From NCBI GenBank assembly GCA_002170245.2, contig NHFN02000017.1:1-33222 (forward strand): a stretch of DNA of 33,222 bases. Reading direction: 5' to 3'. A program made the position numbers and the translations under genes. The notes below the pieces were generated by a model. That model was not told where the DNA came from, did not search any database, and worked only from the letters and a program-made list of their open reading frames with translations. Shown here one piece after another: positions 14,740 through 22,677 of the stretch; positions within the stretch are counted from its first letter, which is position 1; every line of letters begins with the position of its first letter. The DNA comes from Gammaproteobacteria bacterium TMED112 (GTDB taxonomy: Bacteria; Pseudomonadota; Gammaproteobacteria; Magnimaribacterales; TMED112).

Positions 14740-17483
14740 ATAAATCTCTTTACACGAGGCTGTTAGGATACACCTTTAAGCATAAAGGTTTATTTTTTCT
14801 CAGCATTTTTGGTTTTTTTCTATTCTCAGCAGCGGATATATCAGCAGTAGAGTGGCTTAAACAAGTTATCTCATATATAAATGAAAATAATGATAATCCA
14901 CTTAACCCCACAAATTTAGCACTTTTTCTAGCATTTATTGCTGTTGTGAGGGGCATAGGTTTTTATGTCGGTAACTATTTCATGGCTAATATAGGTCAAA
15001 AAGTTGTTCACAGTCTAAGAAAAGATTTAATTTCGAGTCTTCTTTATCAGCCCATGAACCTCTTTGATCAAGCCTCGAAAGGCGAAATTGTAAATAGAAT
15101 TGTTTTCACTACGAATCAAATAACAGGTGCTGCAACCGATGCACTAAAAATTTTTTTTAAAGAAGGTTTTTTGCTAGTAGGTTTGTTCGTATATCTACTT
15201 TACTTAAGTTGGAAACTTACCCTAGTAATTTTAGTAATTGCTCCACTTATAGGCATAATTGTCTCAATTGCTGGGAAGAGATTAAGAAGAGTAGCAAAAA
15301 AAATTCAGGATGTTATGGGGGTAGTAACGCAAGTAAGTAGTGAAATTGCGTCTGGAGCAAGAGAAATCAAATCTTTTAATAATGAAAGTGGAGAAGAAGA
15401 AAGGTTCAAAAGAGCAAATGACGAAAACCTTAAACAAAATTTGAAGATGGAAAGTACTGGAAATATTGCAACTCCTTTAATACAAATTTTTGTGGCTTTT
15501 GCTCTCGCTGCAATGAGTTACTTAGCTTTAACAAATCTTGATGATTTAAATCTACCTTCGGAATCATTTGTAGCATTTTTTACAGCTGCAGGCCTAATGG
15601 CTAGACCAATTAGACAACTTTCAAATTTGAATGGAATTATTCAAAGAGGGCTGGCTGCAGCTGAAGATATTTTTACTACTATTGATAATTCACCTGAAAA
15701 ATACAATGAGGGTTTAGATATCAATAAGACTTTAGAAGGCGAAGTTCATATAGATAGCGTCTCCTTCTCTTATTCTCACGATTCAGTGCCAGTTTTAAAC
15801 AATATATCTATTAAAGCTTCTAAAGGAGAAACTATAGCTCTTGTAGGAAAATCTGGCAGTGGAAAGTCAACAATAGTGAATCTGTTAAATAGATTTTATG
15901 ACAACTATGAAGGCAAAATTACAATTGACGGGTATGACATAAAAAAAGTTAAATTGACCGATCTAAGAAACTCAATTTCTTATGTATCACAAAACCCTAC
16001 ATTATTTAATGATACGGTAAAAAATAATATTGCTTATGGCTTAGATGAAGTGTCAGATTCAGAAGTTTTTCAAGCTGCAAGAGAAGCAAATGCTTATGAA
16101 TTTATTATGGGTTTGTCTGAGGGTTTCAACACTATTATTGGTGATAAAGGAGTGACTTTATCAGGCGGTGAAAAGCAAAGAGTGGCAATAGCAAGAGCTT
16201 TGCTCAAGAAATCATCTATATTAATATTTGATGAAGCTACATCAGCATTAGACAATGAATCAGAAAAAGAGATTCAGTCAGCAATTGAAAAAGCATCTAA
16301 GAATAAAACAACTTTTATAATAGCTCATAGGTTGAGTACCGTTGAGAGAGCTGATCAGATTTGTGTCCTTGAAAATGGAGAAATTACTCAAAGCGGCACA
16401 CACAGCGAACTAATCAAAGAGGAGGGCCTCTACAACATTCTTCAAGGCAAGCCTGAACAAATTGAAGATGAAGAATCAATACACCTAGAAAAAGACTTCG
16501 TGCCAACCCTAATTAATGAAAAGATAAGTTTTTGGGATGAATTCAATTTTGGCAATATTGCATTAACTCCTCTGAGTTTTCTATACTGGTCTGTAAGTAC
16601 TTTTAAAAACTCTTTTTTAAAGCCTAAATCTTCTTCTATCGATGAAATACCTGTTGTCGTGGTGGGGAACGTAACTGTTGGTGGTAATGGTAAGACTCCA
16701 CTCGTAAGTCAAATAGCAACAGATCTTAAAAATATGGGCTACAAACCAGGAATAGTGCTGCGAGGCTACAAAGGCACGTTTACTGGTACTAGATTAGTTA
16801 ATAAGGATACAACAGCAAAAGAAGTTGGTGATGAAGCCATTTTTCATTTTAAGAGAGGTTTTGATGTTGTTGTTGATAGAGACAGAGCAAGAGCTCTCTC
16901 TTACATAGAGAGGCACGCAGATTGCGATATAGTGATTTCTGATGATGGTTTACAACATAGTTCTTTAAGAAGGGATTTCGAAATTATAGTTGAAGATGCA
17001 ACTAGAAATTTTGGCAATCGTTTTTTTCTTCCGGCTGGACCCTTGAGAGATAATATCTGGAGAACTAAAAATGTTGACCTCTTCATTTACAGCGGAAGAC
17101 GTGAATCAAATGATAACTTCTTTGAGCTAGAGCCAGAATCTTGGGTCAACTTAGAGACAGGCGAATCTTATCTTGTTGACGAATATCCTTTTGGAAGTAC
17201 AGCAAATGTAATATGTGCTATTGCAAATCCTAATAGATTTTTAAGAACACTTAATAATTTGAAAATCAATTTCGACTACAAGCTTTTCCCTGACCATCAC
17301 TATTTTAAGAAAAAAGACTTAGAATTTGGTTTTGAAAGACCAATACTCACAACAGAAAAAGATGCTGCCAGGATGGGAGAAAAATTTAATGCAAAAAATG
17401 TTTGGTACTTAAAAATGGGTGTGAAACTTAATACAAACATAAGCAAACTAATTACAGAAAAGTTACAACAAAAAAATGTTTAA
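14736..17483 (+). CDS. msbA-lpxK: MsbA-LpxK fusion: lipid A flippase joined to tetraacyldisaccharide 4'-kinase
   Basis: One uninterrupted 915-codon frame encodes two lipid A proteins. Residues 1-570 are a full ABC exporter: six membrane helices (about 18-310), Walker A GKSGSGKST (371-379), signature LSGGE (475-479), Walker B ILIFDE (495-500) and switch His531, as in MsbA, which flips lipid A-core across the inner membrane. After an acidic linker (about 571-598), residues 599-915 are a full LpxK: the N-terminal LTPLSFLYWSV membrane-associated helix, the P-loop VGNVTVGGNGKTP (643-655), DDGLQH (736-741) and FFLPAGPLR (763-771). LpxK phosphorylates lipid A at the 4' position on the cytoplasmic face. 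Elsewhere msbA and lpxK are separate adjacent genes. No stop or frameshift separates them; an in-frame GTG at 16500 could initiate a 327-residue LpxK. Overlaps lolD by 4 and kdsB by 8 bases. Confidence 0.95.
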   Translation: MNKSLYTRLLGYTFKHKGLFFLSIFGFFLFSAADISAVEWLKQVISYINENNDNPLNPTNLALFLAFIAVVRGIGFYVGNYFMANIGQKVVHSLRKDLISSLLYQPMNLFDQASKGEIVNRIVFTTNQITGAATDALKIFFKEGFLLVGLFVYLLYLSWKLTLVILVIAPLIGIIVSIAGKRLRRVAKKIQDVMGVVTQVSSEIASGAREIKSFNNESGEEERFKRANDENLKQNLKMESTGNIATPLIQIFVAFALAAMSYLALTNLDDLNLPSESFVAFFTAAGLMARPIRQLSNLNGIIQRGLAAAEDIFTTIDNSPEKYNEGLDINKTLEGEVHIDSVSFSYSHDSVPVLNNISIKASKGETIALVGKSGSGKSTIVNLLNRFYDNYEGKITIDGYDIKKVKLTDLRNSISYVSQNPTLFNDTVKNNIAYGLDEVSDSEVFQAAREANAYEFIMGLSEGFNTIIGDKGVTLSGGEKQRVAIARALLKKSSILIFDEATSALDNESEKEIQSAIEKASKNKTTFIIAHRLSTVERADQICVLENGEITQSGTHSELIKEEGLYNILQGKPEQIEDEESIHLEKDFVPTLINEKISFWDEFNFGNIALTPLSFLYWSVSTFKNSFLKPKSSSIDEIPVVVVGNVTVGGNGKTPLVSQIATDLKNMGYKPGIVLRGYKGTFTGTRLVNKDTTAKEVGDEAIFHFKRGFDVVVDRDRARALSYIERHADCDIVISDDGLQHSSLRRDFEIIVEDATRNFGNRFFLPAGPLRDNIWRTKNVDLFIYSGRRESNDNFFELEPESWVNLETGESYLVDEYPFGSTANVICAIANPNRFLRTLNNLKINFDYKLFPDHHYFKKKDLEFGFERPILTTEKDAARMGEKFNAKNVWYLKMGVKLNTNISKLITEKLQQKNV

Positions 17484-18195
17484 AATTCTAATTCCGGCAA
17501 GACTTAACTCACAAAGATTAAAAAGAAAATTATTAGAAAAAGTTGATTATAAAACCATAATTCAGATGACTTGGGAAGCTTGTCTTAGGACTGATGCAAA
17601 CGAAGTCATTGTCGTAACAGACTCAGATGAAATATTTAATTTAATTAGTCAGCTTGGCGGCAATGCCTTTAAGTCAAAAAAAGATCATTCATCAGGGACT
17701 GATCGGATACAGGAGTACGTTGAAGAACTAAAATTAAGTAAAGATGAGTTAATTGTAAATGTTCAAGGCGATGAACCCATGATAGAAACTGATGCTATAA
17801 ATCAATTAGGGTCTTTTATGACAGAAAACCAGTTTCAGTATGGGACTTTAGCTCAGAATTTTGATGATGAGTATCATCTAAGTGATACGAATAAAGTTAA
17901 GGTATTGGTTAATGGAAATAATGGTTTAGATTTTTATAGAGAGGGCCCCAACAGCTCTCATAGTAATTGTAAGATTCTTCACCACATAGGAGTTTATGCC
18001 TTTACAGCAGGGTTCTTAAACATTTTCGCTAAAATGCCTCCAACTCCGAATGAAGAAAAACTTAAGTTAGAACAACTTCGTGCAATTGATAACGGTTTCC
18101 CAATCAATGTGCTCGAAGTAGAGCTTAAAACCTCTTGGGGTATTGACACAGAAGAAGATTTAAAAAAATTAAAGGATTACCTCAAATCAAATTAA
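17476..18195 (+). CDS. kdsB: 3-deoxy-manno-octulosonate (Kdo) cytidylyltransferase
   Basis: A 239-residue nucleotidyltransferase that activates Kdo with CTP to give CMP-Kdo, the donor for the LPS inner core; cytoplasmic. The N-terminal IPARLNSQRLKRK nucleotide-binding motif (6-18), SGTDRI (72-77) and VNVQGDEP (metal/CTP site, about 93-100) are all recognisable, and length is close to the usual 245-250. The start ATG lies eight bases inside the msbA-lpxK frame and the TAA overlaps murB's ATG by one base, so it is embedded in the envelope operon. The order msbA-lpxK-kdsB is the same as in enteric bacteria, which supports the assignments on both sides. Confidence 0.95.
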   Translation: MFKILIPARLNSQRLKRKLLEKVDYKTIIQMTWEACLRTDANEVIVVTDSDEIFNLISQLGGNAFKSKKDHSSGTDRIQEYVEELKLSKDELIVNVQGDEPMIETDAINQLGSFMTENQFQYGTLAQNFDDEYHLSDTNKVKVLVNGNNGLDFYREGPNSSHSNCKILHHIGVYAFTAGFLNIFAKMPPTPNEEKLKLEQLRAIDNGFPINVLEVELKTSWGIDTEEDLKKLKDYLKSN

Positions 18196-19166
18196 TGATG
18201 GATTTAACTAAAGATAATAACTTAAATTTAAAATCTGAAGCATCAGAATTTTTTTTATTTGAGAGTGAAGACGACCTACTTAAACTTTTCGATCACGCCG
18301 AGTCAAATGGAAAGAATATTCAAGTCATTGGTTCTGGAACAAATACAATTTTCCCAAGATATTTTTCTAGTATTGTAATTAAGTCGACTAATAATAACTT
18401 TACATTATCAAAAGAGGATGGAGTAACGAAGCTTGAGGTTGGCGCAGCTGTAACATGGGATGATCTTATAGATTTTTGTTGTAGCAAGAATCTTTATGGA
18501 CTAGAAAATTTAGCTGGTATACCTGGCACAGTAGGTGCTGCACCAGTCCAAAACATTGGTGCATATGGTGTTGAGATTTCAAATTTAATTGATTACGTTG
18601 AGTGTTTTGACTCAGAACTCAAGATAATAAAAAAGATCAAAAATGAATGCTGTGACTTTGCGTATCGAAAAAGTATCTTTCAAGCAAATACAAATCTGAT
18701 TGTTACTGCTGTAGGCCTGAAATTACAAAAAGAATTTAATCCTGTTCTAGATCATGAAAGCATACAAAATAAGCTCTTTAGTAATGCTGATGAGATGATT
18801 GAAGAGATAAGAAAGGTAAGAAATTCTAAGATTCCAGATCCATCGGATTTTCCCAACTTAGGAAGTTTCTTCAAAAATCCGATAATAACTAAAAAAGAGA
18901 CTGAAAAAAACCAAAGGCTAACCGCTCTTAAGCAATATGAAATGCCAAATGAAATGGTAAAGCTTTCAGCAGGTGAAATGTTAGATAAATTGTCCCTAAA
19001 AGGTATGAAAATTAGGAATGTGGGTTTATCAACCAAACATGCTTTAGTTCTCACAAGTAACGGCATTACAGCAGCAAAAGATATCAAATACGTTGAAGAT
19101 ATACTAAAGACTTTAGTGCAACACCATTATGGCGTAGAGCTTGAAAGAGAACCAATATATTTATGA
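18195..19166 (+). CDS. murB: UDP-N-acetylenolpyruvoylglucosamine reductase
   Basis: A 323-residue FAD/NADPH enzyme reducing UDP-GlcNAc-enolpyruvate to UDP-MurNAc in peptidoglycan precursor synthesis. The FAD-binding part (about 20-175) shows IGSGTN (45-50), GLENLAGIPGTVGAAPVQNIGAYG in two conserved blocks (102-125), and Tyr157-Arg158. The C-terminal domain carries the catalytic Ser224 in GSFFKNP and Glu318 near the end (EREPIYL). These correspond to the E. coli type I MurB catalytic residues. Starts in a TAATG overlap with kdsB; a second ATG follows immediately (18198), so the exact start is ambiguous by one codon. The TGA overlaps the LysE-type gene by four bases. Confidence 0.96.
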   Translation: MMDLTKDNNLNLKSEASEFFLFESEDDLLKLFDHAESNGKNIQVIGSGTNTIFPRYFSSIVIKSTNNNFTLSKEDGVTKLEVGAAVTWDDLIDFCCSKNLYGLENLAGIPGTVGAAPVQNIGAYGVEISNLIDYVECFDSELKIIKKIKNECCDFAYRKSIFQANTNLIVTAVGLKLQKEFNPVLDHESIQNKLFSNADEMIEEIRKVRNSKIPDPSDFPNLGSFFKNPIITKKETEKNQRLTALKQYEMPNEMVKLSAGEMLDKLSLKGMKIRNVGLSTKHALVLTSNGITAAKDIKYVEDILKTLVQHHYGVELEREPIYL

Positions 19167-19783
19167 ATATATCCTTATTTTTCTCACTTGCCTTTGCGCA
19201 TCTGGTTGCTGTCACTTCACCAGGCCCTGATTTCTTTTACATAGTAAAAAGTAGTTTTGAAAAGGGTTTAAGAAGTTCGGTTATTTCATCTATTGGCATT
19301 GGCTTTGGAGTTTTTTTACATTGTTTATTCGCAATAGTAGGTTTAGATTTTTTATACCAAAAAATACCTAGTCTTTATGCAATAATAGGTACGGTTGGGG
19401 CAGGGTACCTTATTTATTTGGGCATTGGTGGAATATTTGCTGATAGCGAAATAAAGGATTTAGCGATTAAAGAAAAACAAGAAATTAACGTCTGGCAAAG
19501 TTTCACAGGTGGTTTAATGGTAAATATTTTTAATGTAAAGGCATTTATCTTTTTCGTTTCATTATTCAGCACTGTAGTTCTTGGTACCTCAAATTTTTTT
19601 CAAATTAGTATTTCGATATACTTTTTTATAGCTACGGCAGCCTGGTTTGTAATTTTAAGTTTCATTCTTAATAGAGGCTTTAAGTCATTACTTAATCATT
19701 CTGTCCAAAGAGCAATTTCTAAAATATCTTCATGCTTTCTTATCGCTATTGGTTTTGGTTTAGGAGTTTACGTATGGACTTAA
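19163..19783 (+). CDS. LysE/RhtB-family amino acid exporter
   Basis: A 206-residue membrane protein with about six hydrophobic helices and the family motif SPGPD (19-23), followed by a GLRSSVISSIGIGFG segment (35-49) typical of LysE/RhtB proteins. Known members export basic amino acids, homoserine, threonine, leucine or other small metabolites. The substrate cannot be deduced. It begins within the ATGA shared with the murB stop, and its end overlaps the DUF1285 start by ten bases. In this context it may be a passenger in the envelope operon rather than part of cell-wall synthesis. Confidence 0.88.
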   Translation: MNISLFFSLAFAHLVAVTSPGPDFFYIVKSSFEKGLRSSVISSIGIGFGVFLHCLFAIVGLDFLYQKIPSLYAIIGTVGAGYLIYLGIGGIFADSEIKDLAIKEKQEINVWQSFTGGLMVNIFNVKAFIFFVSLFSTVVLGTSNFFQISISIYFFIATAAWFVILSFILNRGFKSLLNHSVQRAISKISSCFLIAIGFGLGVYVWT

Positions 19784-20280
19784 AAGAATTAGAAAAAAGC
19801 ATTTTATCTTTGGATGATTATCCAATCGATGATTGGAACCCAAAAATTTGTGAGGGTGTTGAATTTTACATAGATTCAAACGCAAACTGGTTTTTTAATA
19901 GTTCGAAAATTGACCGACTAGCAATGGTAAAACTTTTCTCAAAATTGGTTAAATATGAGGAGGGCCAATACTTCGCGATCACACCTGTTGAGAAAATACC
20001 TATAAAAGTTGAAAAGGAGATATTTAGCATAATTGATTACAAACAAGAGGGTAATGATTATTTCTTTCAAACTAATACCGAGGAATGGGTTAAATTAAGT
20101 GCAAAAAACGAATTAACCGTTCTGATGAAAGATAATCAGCCATATCCGAAAATTAAGCTAAAAAACGAAATCTATGGCTTACTGAGTAGAAATGTTTTCT
20201 ATAAGGTTATTGCTGAGTCCAAGCAAGACGGTATGTCAATGTATCTTGAATCTGACGGAAGGTACTTTTACCTGAACTAA
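19774..20280 (+). CDS. DUF1285 protein
   Basis: A 168-residue soluble protein matching DUF1285: WNPKICEGVEFYID near the start, a W-F--SSKIDRLAMVKLFSKL segment, then ITPVEKIPIKVE and a late RNVFYKVIAE. The family is widespread in proteobacteria; a structure is known for a member but the cellular role is not. I start at the ATG at 19774, which has an AGGAG ribosome binding site seven bases upstream. The frame is open back to 19732, but that ATG lies deep in the LysE-type gene and would add residues (LSYRYWFWFRS) foreign to the family. It is the last gene of the nine-gene run. Confidence 0.83.
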   Translation: MDLKELEKSILSLDDYPIDDWNPKICEGVEFYIDSNANWFFNSSKIDRLAMVKLFSKLVKYEEGQYFAITPVEKIPIKVEKEIFSIIDYKQEGNDYFFQTNTEEWVKLSAKNELTVLMKDNQPYPKIKLKNEIYGLLSRNVFYKVIAESKQDGMSMYLESDGRYFYLN

Positions 20281-20283
20281 ATT

Positions 20284-20466
20284 TTACAAGTTTGGGGGCT
20301 TTTTTGTGAAATTCTTAAAAGATTCGTACGTAATAAGTATGCCAAATACCAAATGAATAATAGCCCATAACCAATCACGGTCCTCTACTACAAGAAAGAC
20401 AGCAAATACCACAGATGAAACTCCAATAATAATAGCTACTGAATTTAAAAATTTTACACAAAACAT
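20284..20466 (-). CDS. Small two-helix membrane protein, unknown function
   Basis: A 60-residue protein with two hydrophobic segments (about 8-26 and 32-48) joined by the short acidic/basic turn VEDRDW, ending in a basic, proline-containing tail (FTKKPPNL). It starts at an ATG on the minus strand and converges on DUF1285 with a three-base gap. I know no family. The clear hairpin topology and positive-inside tail favour a real membrane protein, but no homology can be claimed. Confidence 0.5.
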   Translation of the reverse strand: MFCVKFLNSVAIIIGVSSVVFAVFLVVEDRDWLWAIIHLVFGILITYESFKNFTKKPPNL

Positions 20467-20591
20467 AACGGTTAATGCGAACGAAGATAGTTCTTCAAAT
20501 TTGCAGCATACAGATTAATAAGCATAAAATTCATTCGCTTCTAGCCTCAATAAATTCATCATCTTTCTGTTCGTAAATACTTTTACTTGAA

Positions 20592-20867
20592 TTAATCCTT
20601 ATGAACATGGCTGCGTGGAAATTTGTTGTATAGCACACAAGTAAATGAAGTTTTATCTCTTTCAACGTTTCTATCAAACCTACAAAAATCTGAAATATAA
20701 AAAATCTGATTTTCATATGGTGCAGATGTGTAAACTAAGACATTATTTCTTTGGCAGCTCTTAGCTATATATTCATAGGGTGCATTATTTTCATCGACAT
20801 AGCACACATAATCCATATCAGCTTTTGCAAAGAAACAAAAAGGTAAAAGCAGTAAAATGAGTCTCAT
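20592..20867 (-). CDS. Small secreted disulfide-rich protein, unknown function
   Basis: A 91-residue protein with a clear signal peptide: Arg2, a leucine-rich core, and a probable cleavage site after AKA (residue 16). The mature part of about 75 residues contains four cysteines, C22, C38, C62 and C77, consistent with two disulfides in the periplasm. Its ATG overlaps the TGA of the DUF885 gene by four bases (ATGA), so it is translationally coupled and perhaps functionally linked to that protein. I do not recognise the family. About 125 bases downstream to the next gene hold nothing I can name. Confidence 0.7.
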   Translation of the reverse strand: MRLILLLLPFCFFAKADMDYVCYVDENNAPYEYIAKSCQRNNVLVYTSAPYENQIFYISDFCRFDRNVERDKTSFTCVLYNKFPRSHVHKD

Positions 20868-22642
20868 TTTCTTTTTGATTCAATAAATTCATCAACCTTT
20901 TCTTCAAGAATATTCAAAGGTATCGAGCCAAAACTTAACATATGATCATGAAAATCTTTGATATCAAAGTCTTCACCTAAAGCTTCTTTTGATTTGTCTC
21001 TCAGCTCCATTATTTTCAGTTGTCCGATTTTATAAGCCAGAGCCTGTCCGGGCCAAGCTATATATCTATCAACTTCGTTGTTAATATCTTGTTCAGTTTT
21101 AGCAGTATTATTCAAGAACAGGTTAACAGCATCTTCTCTAGACCAGTCTTTATAGTGCATTCCAGTATCAACTACTAATCTCACTGCTCTCCACATATCG
21201 TAAGTTAATTGGCCAAATTTGTCGTATGGATCATCGTAAATCCCCATACTTTCGCCAAGCTGTTCACTATAAAGCCCCCAACCTTCAACAAAGGCTGTGA
21301 TACTCAAATATTTCCTAAAATTTGGAACATCTTCCATTTCTTGAGCAAGCGAAATTTGATGATGGTGGCCTGGTACTGCTTCATGCACAGAGAGTACCGG
21401 AATTTCATACTTAGGCCTAACTTCAGGCATATAAAGATTTGCGTAATAATATCCGGGCCTACCTTCACTAGGAGCATTGTAATAAGCAGTAGTTGTGAAT
21501 GGTGCTGATTCCATTGGTATTGGGATCACCCCATAAGGAGCTCTAGGCAGCTTATTAAAGAGACTAGGCATGTAGGCATCAATTTCTTTGGACATTGCTC
21601 TGTAAGCTTGTAAGAGCTCTTCACCAGTTTCATAGTAAAACCTTGAATCTGTTCTTAAGTATTGTAAGAAAGAATTAAAATCTCCCTCCCAGCCAACCTG
21701 TTCAATGATACCCTCCATTTCAGCTCTAATTTTGGCAACTTCTTTTAAACCTATCTCGTGTATTTCATCTGGAGTAAGATTTGTAGTTGTATGGTACCTA
21801 GCTAGGTATTCATACCATTCTTTGCCATCAGGAACATCGCTGATACCTATACTATCTCTGGATTGGGGCAAGTATTCATCCATAAGAAAATCATATAATT
21901 CTTGATAAGCAGGATTTAAGACATTTTTGATAAAATCTTTGACTTCGTTTTGCAAGGCCTGAGCATCTTCTGGAGATGCAACATCGTCAACATTTTTGAA
22001 GATTTTGAAGTAGGGATGGTTATCAATATCTTTCTCAAGCATAGCTCCAATTTGAGCCGAAACCCCTCGAGTAACTAATTTAGGCTGGGTGTATCCAAGC
22101 TCTAAACCTTCTTTATTAATTTCTAGTGAATTTTTTACATTTTGAGTATAGCCTTTTACTCGTTCAAACCAGTTTTTATAACTTTGCAGATCGGTAAAAT
22201 TTAACCTATTACCATATAAATAATAATCCTGAACGCCACCCCTCTGGTTTAAACGCATGTAATAGCCTGGATATTCTCTGCCTTCCAAACTAATTTCGTA
22301 ATCTGATTTTAGAAGTCGAAAATTAAGTTGATCTTCCTCACTGAGATTATTGGGATCAATCTGACTTAATACATCTAGCACATAACTTTCGTACTCTTTT
22401 TCGGTAAAAAAATCTTCAATCGAATTGCTGGAAACTTTATCATCGTACCTTTTGTCACCTAAAAGAGACGCAAATAATGGGCTTTTCTCCAAAGAATCTT
22501 GCCAATTTTCATCTAAAAATTCTTTGAATTTCTTTTGATCTGGATGTGGTTTCTCTGTTGTAAAGTATTCATACCCTACATTAGTTGCTATACCTACAAT
22601 ACCAGCAATAAGTACTACGCTTAATAATTGTCCAAATTTCAT
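20864..22642 (-). CDS. DUF885 metalloprotease-like protein, membrane-anchored or periplasmic
   Basis: A 592-residue DUF885 protein. An N-terminal hydrophobic segment (about 5-24) without a lipobox suggests export with either a signal peptide or an anchor. The diagnostic zinc-site-like motif HEAVPGHH is at 420-427, followed by FVEGWGLYSE (451-460), giving two histidines and a glutamate as likely metal ligands plus Glu421 as the base. DUF885 proteins are often annotated as putative dipeptidases or metallocarboxypeptidase-like enzymes; few are tested. It lies 27 bases downstream of ETF-QO on the same strand with an odd repeat in the gap, and overlaps the small secreted protein by four bases. Family assignment is firm; substrate unknown. 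Confidence 0.9.
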   Translation of the reverse strand: MKFGQLLSVVLIAGIVGIATNVGYEYFTTEKPHPDQKKFKEFLDENWQDSLEKSPLFASLLGDKRYDDKVSSNSIEDFFTEKEYESYVLDVLSQIDPNNLSEEDQLNFRLLKSDYEISLEGREYPGYYMRLNQRGGVQDYYLYGNRLNFTDLQSYKNWFERVKGYTQNVKNSLEINKEGLELGYTQPKLVTRGVSAQIGAMLEKDIDNHPYFKIFKNVDDVASPEDAQALQNEVKDFIKNVLNPAYQELYDFLMDEYLPQSRDSIGISDVPDGKEWYEYLARYHTTTNLTPDEIHEIGLKEVAKIRAEMEGIIEQVGWEGDFNSFLQYLRTDSRFYYETGEELLQAYRAMSKEIDAYMPSLFNKLPRAPYGVIPIPMESAPFTTTAYYNAPSEGRPGYYYANLYMPEVRPKYEIPVLSVHEAVPGHHHQISLAQEMEDVPNFRKYLSITAFVEGWGLYSEQLGESMGIYDDPYDKFGQLTYDMWRAVRLVVDTGMHYKDWSREDAVNLFLNNTAKTEQDINNEVDRYIAWPGQALAYKIGQLKIMELRDKSKEALGEDFDIKDFHDHMLSFGSIPLNILEEKVDEFIESKRK

Positions 22643-22643
22643 A

Positions 22644-22677
22644 GTAGTAATAGATTACTACATATATTACTACATAT
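22644..22677. repeat. Tandem 12-bp direct repeat with inverted copy at the ETF-QO / DUF885 junction
   Basis: ATTACTACATAT occurs twice back to back (22654-22665 and 22666-22677), and GTAGTAAT (22644-22651) is the exact reverse complement of its first eight bases, two bases away. On the minus strand this makes two direct copies and one inverted arm that can form a hairpin just ahead of the DUF885 ATG. The second copy includes the ETF-QO stop codon (22670-22672). Confidence 0.85.

Noticed and set aside
18752-19087. 111-codon open frame antisense to murB
   Set aside because: It lies wholly within the well supported murB gene, is Ser/Leu/Phe-rich as expected of a reverse reading of AT-rich coding DNA, and has no motif.
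20578-20716. Upstream part of the 61-codon minus-strand frame (20531-20716) overlapping the small secreted protein
   Set aside because: The overlapping frame with signal peptide and paired cysteines is far more convincing. Only the end of this frame, outside that gene, is noted as a finding.
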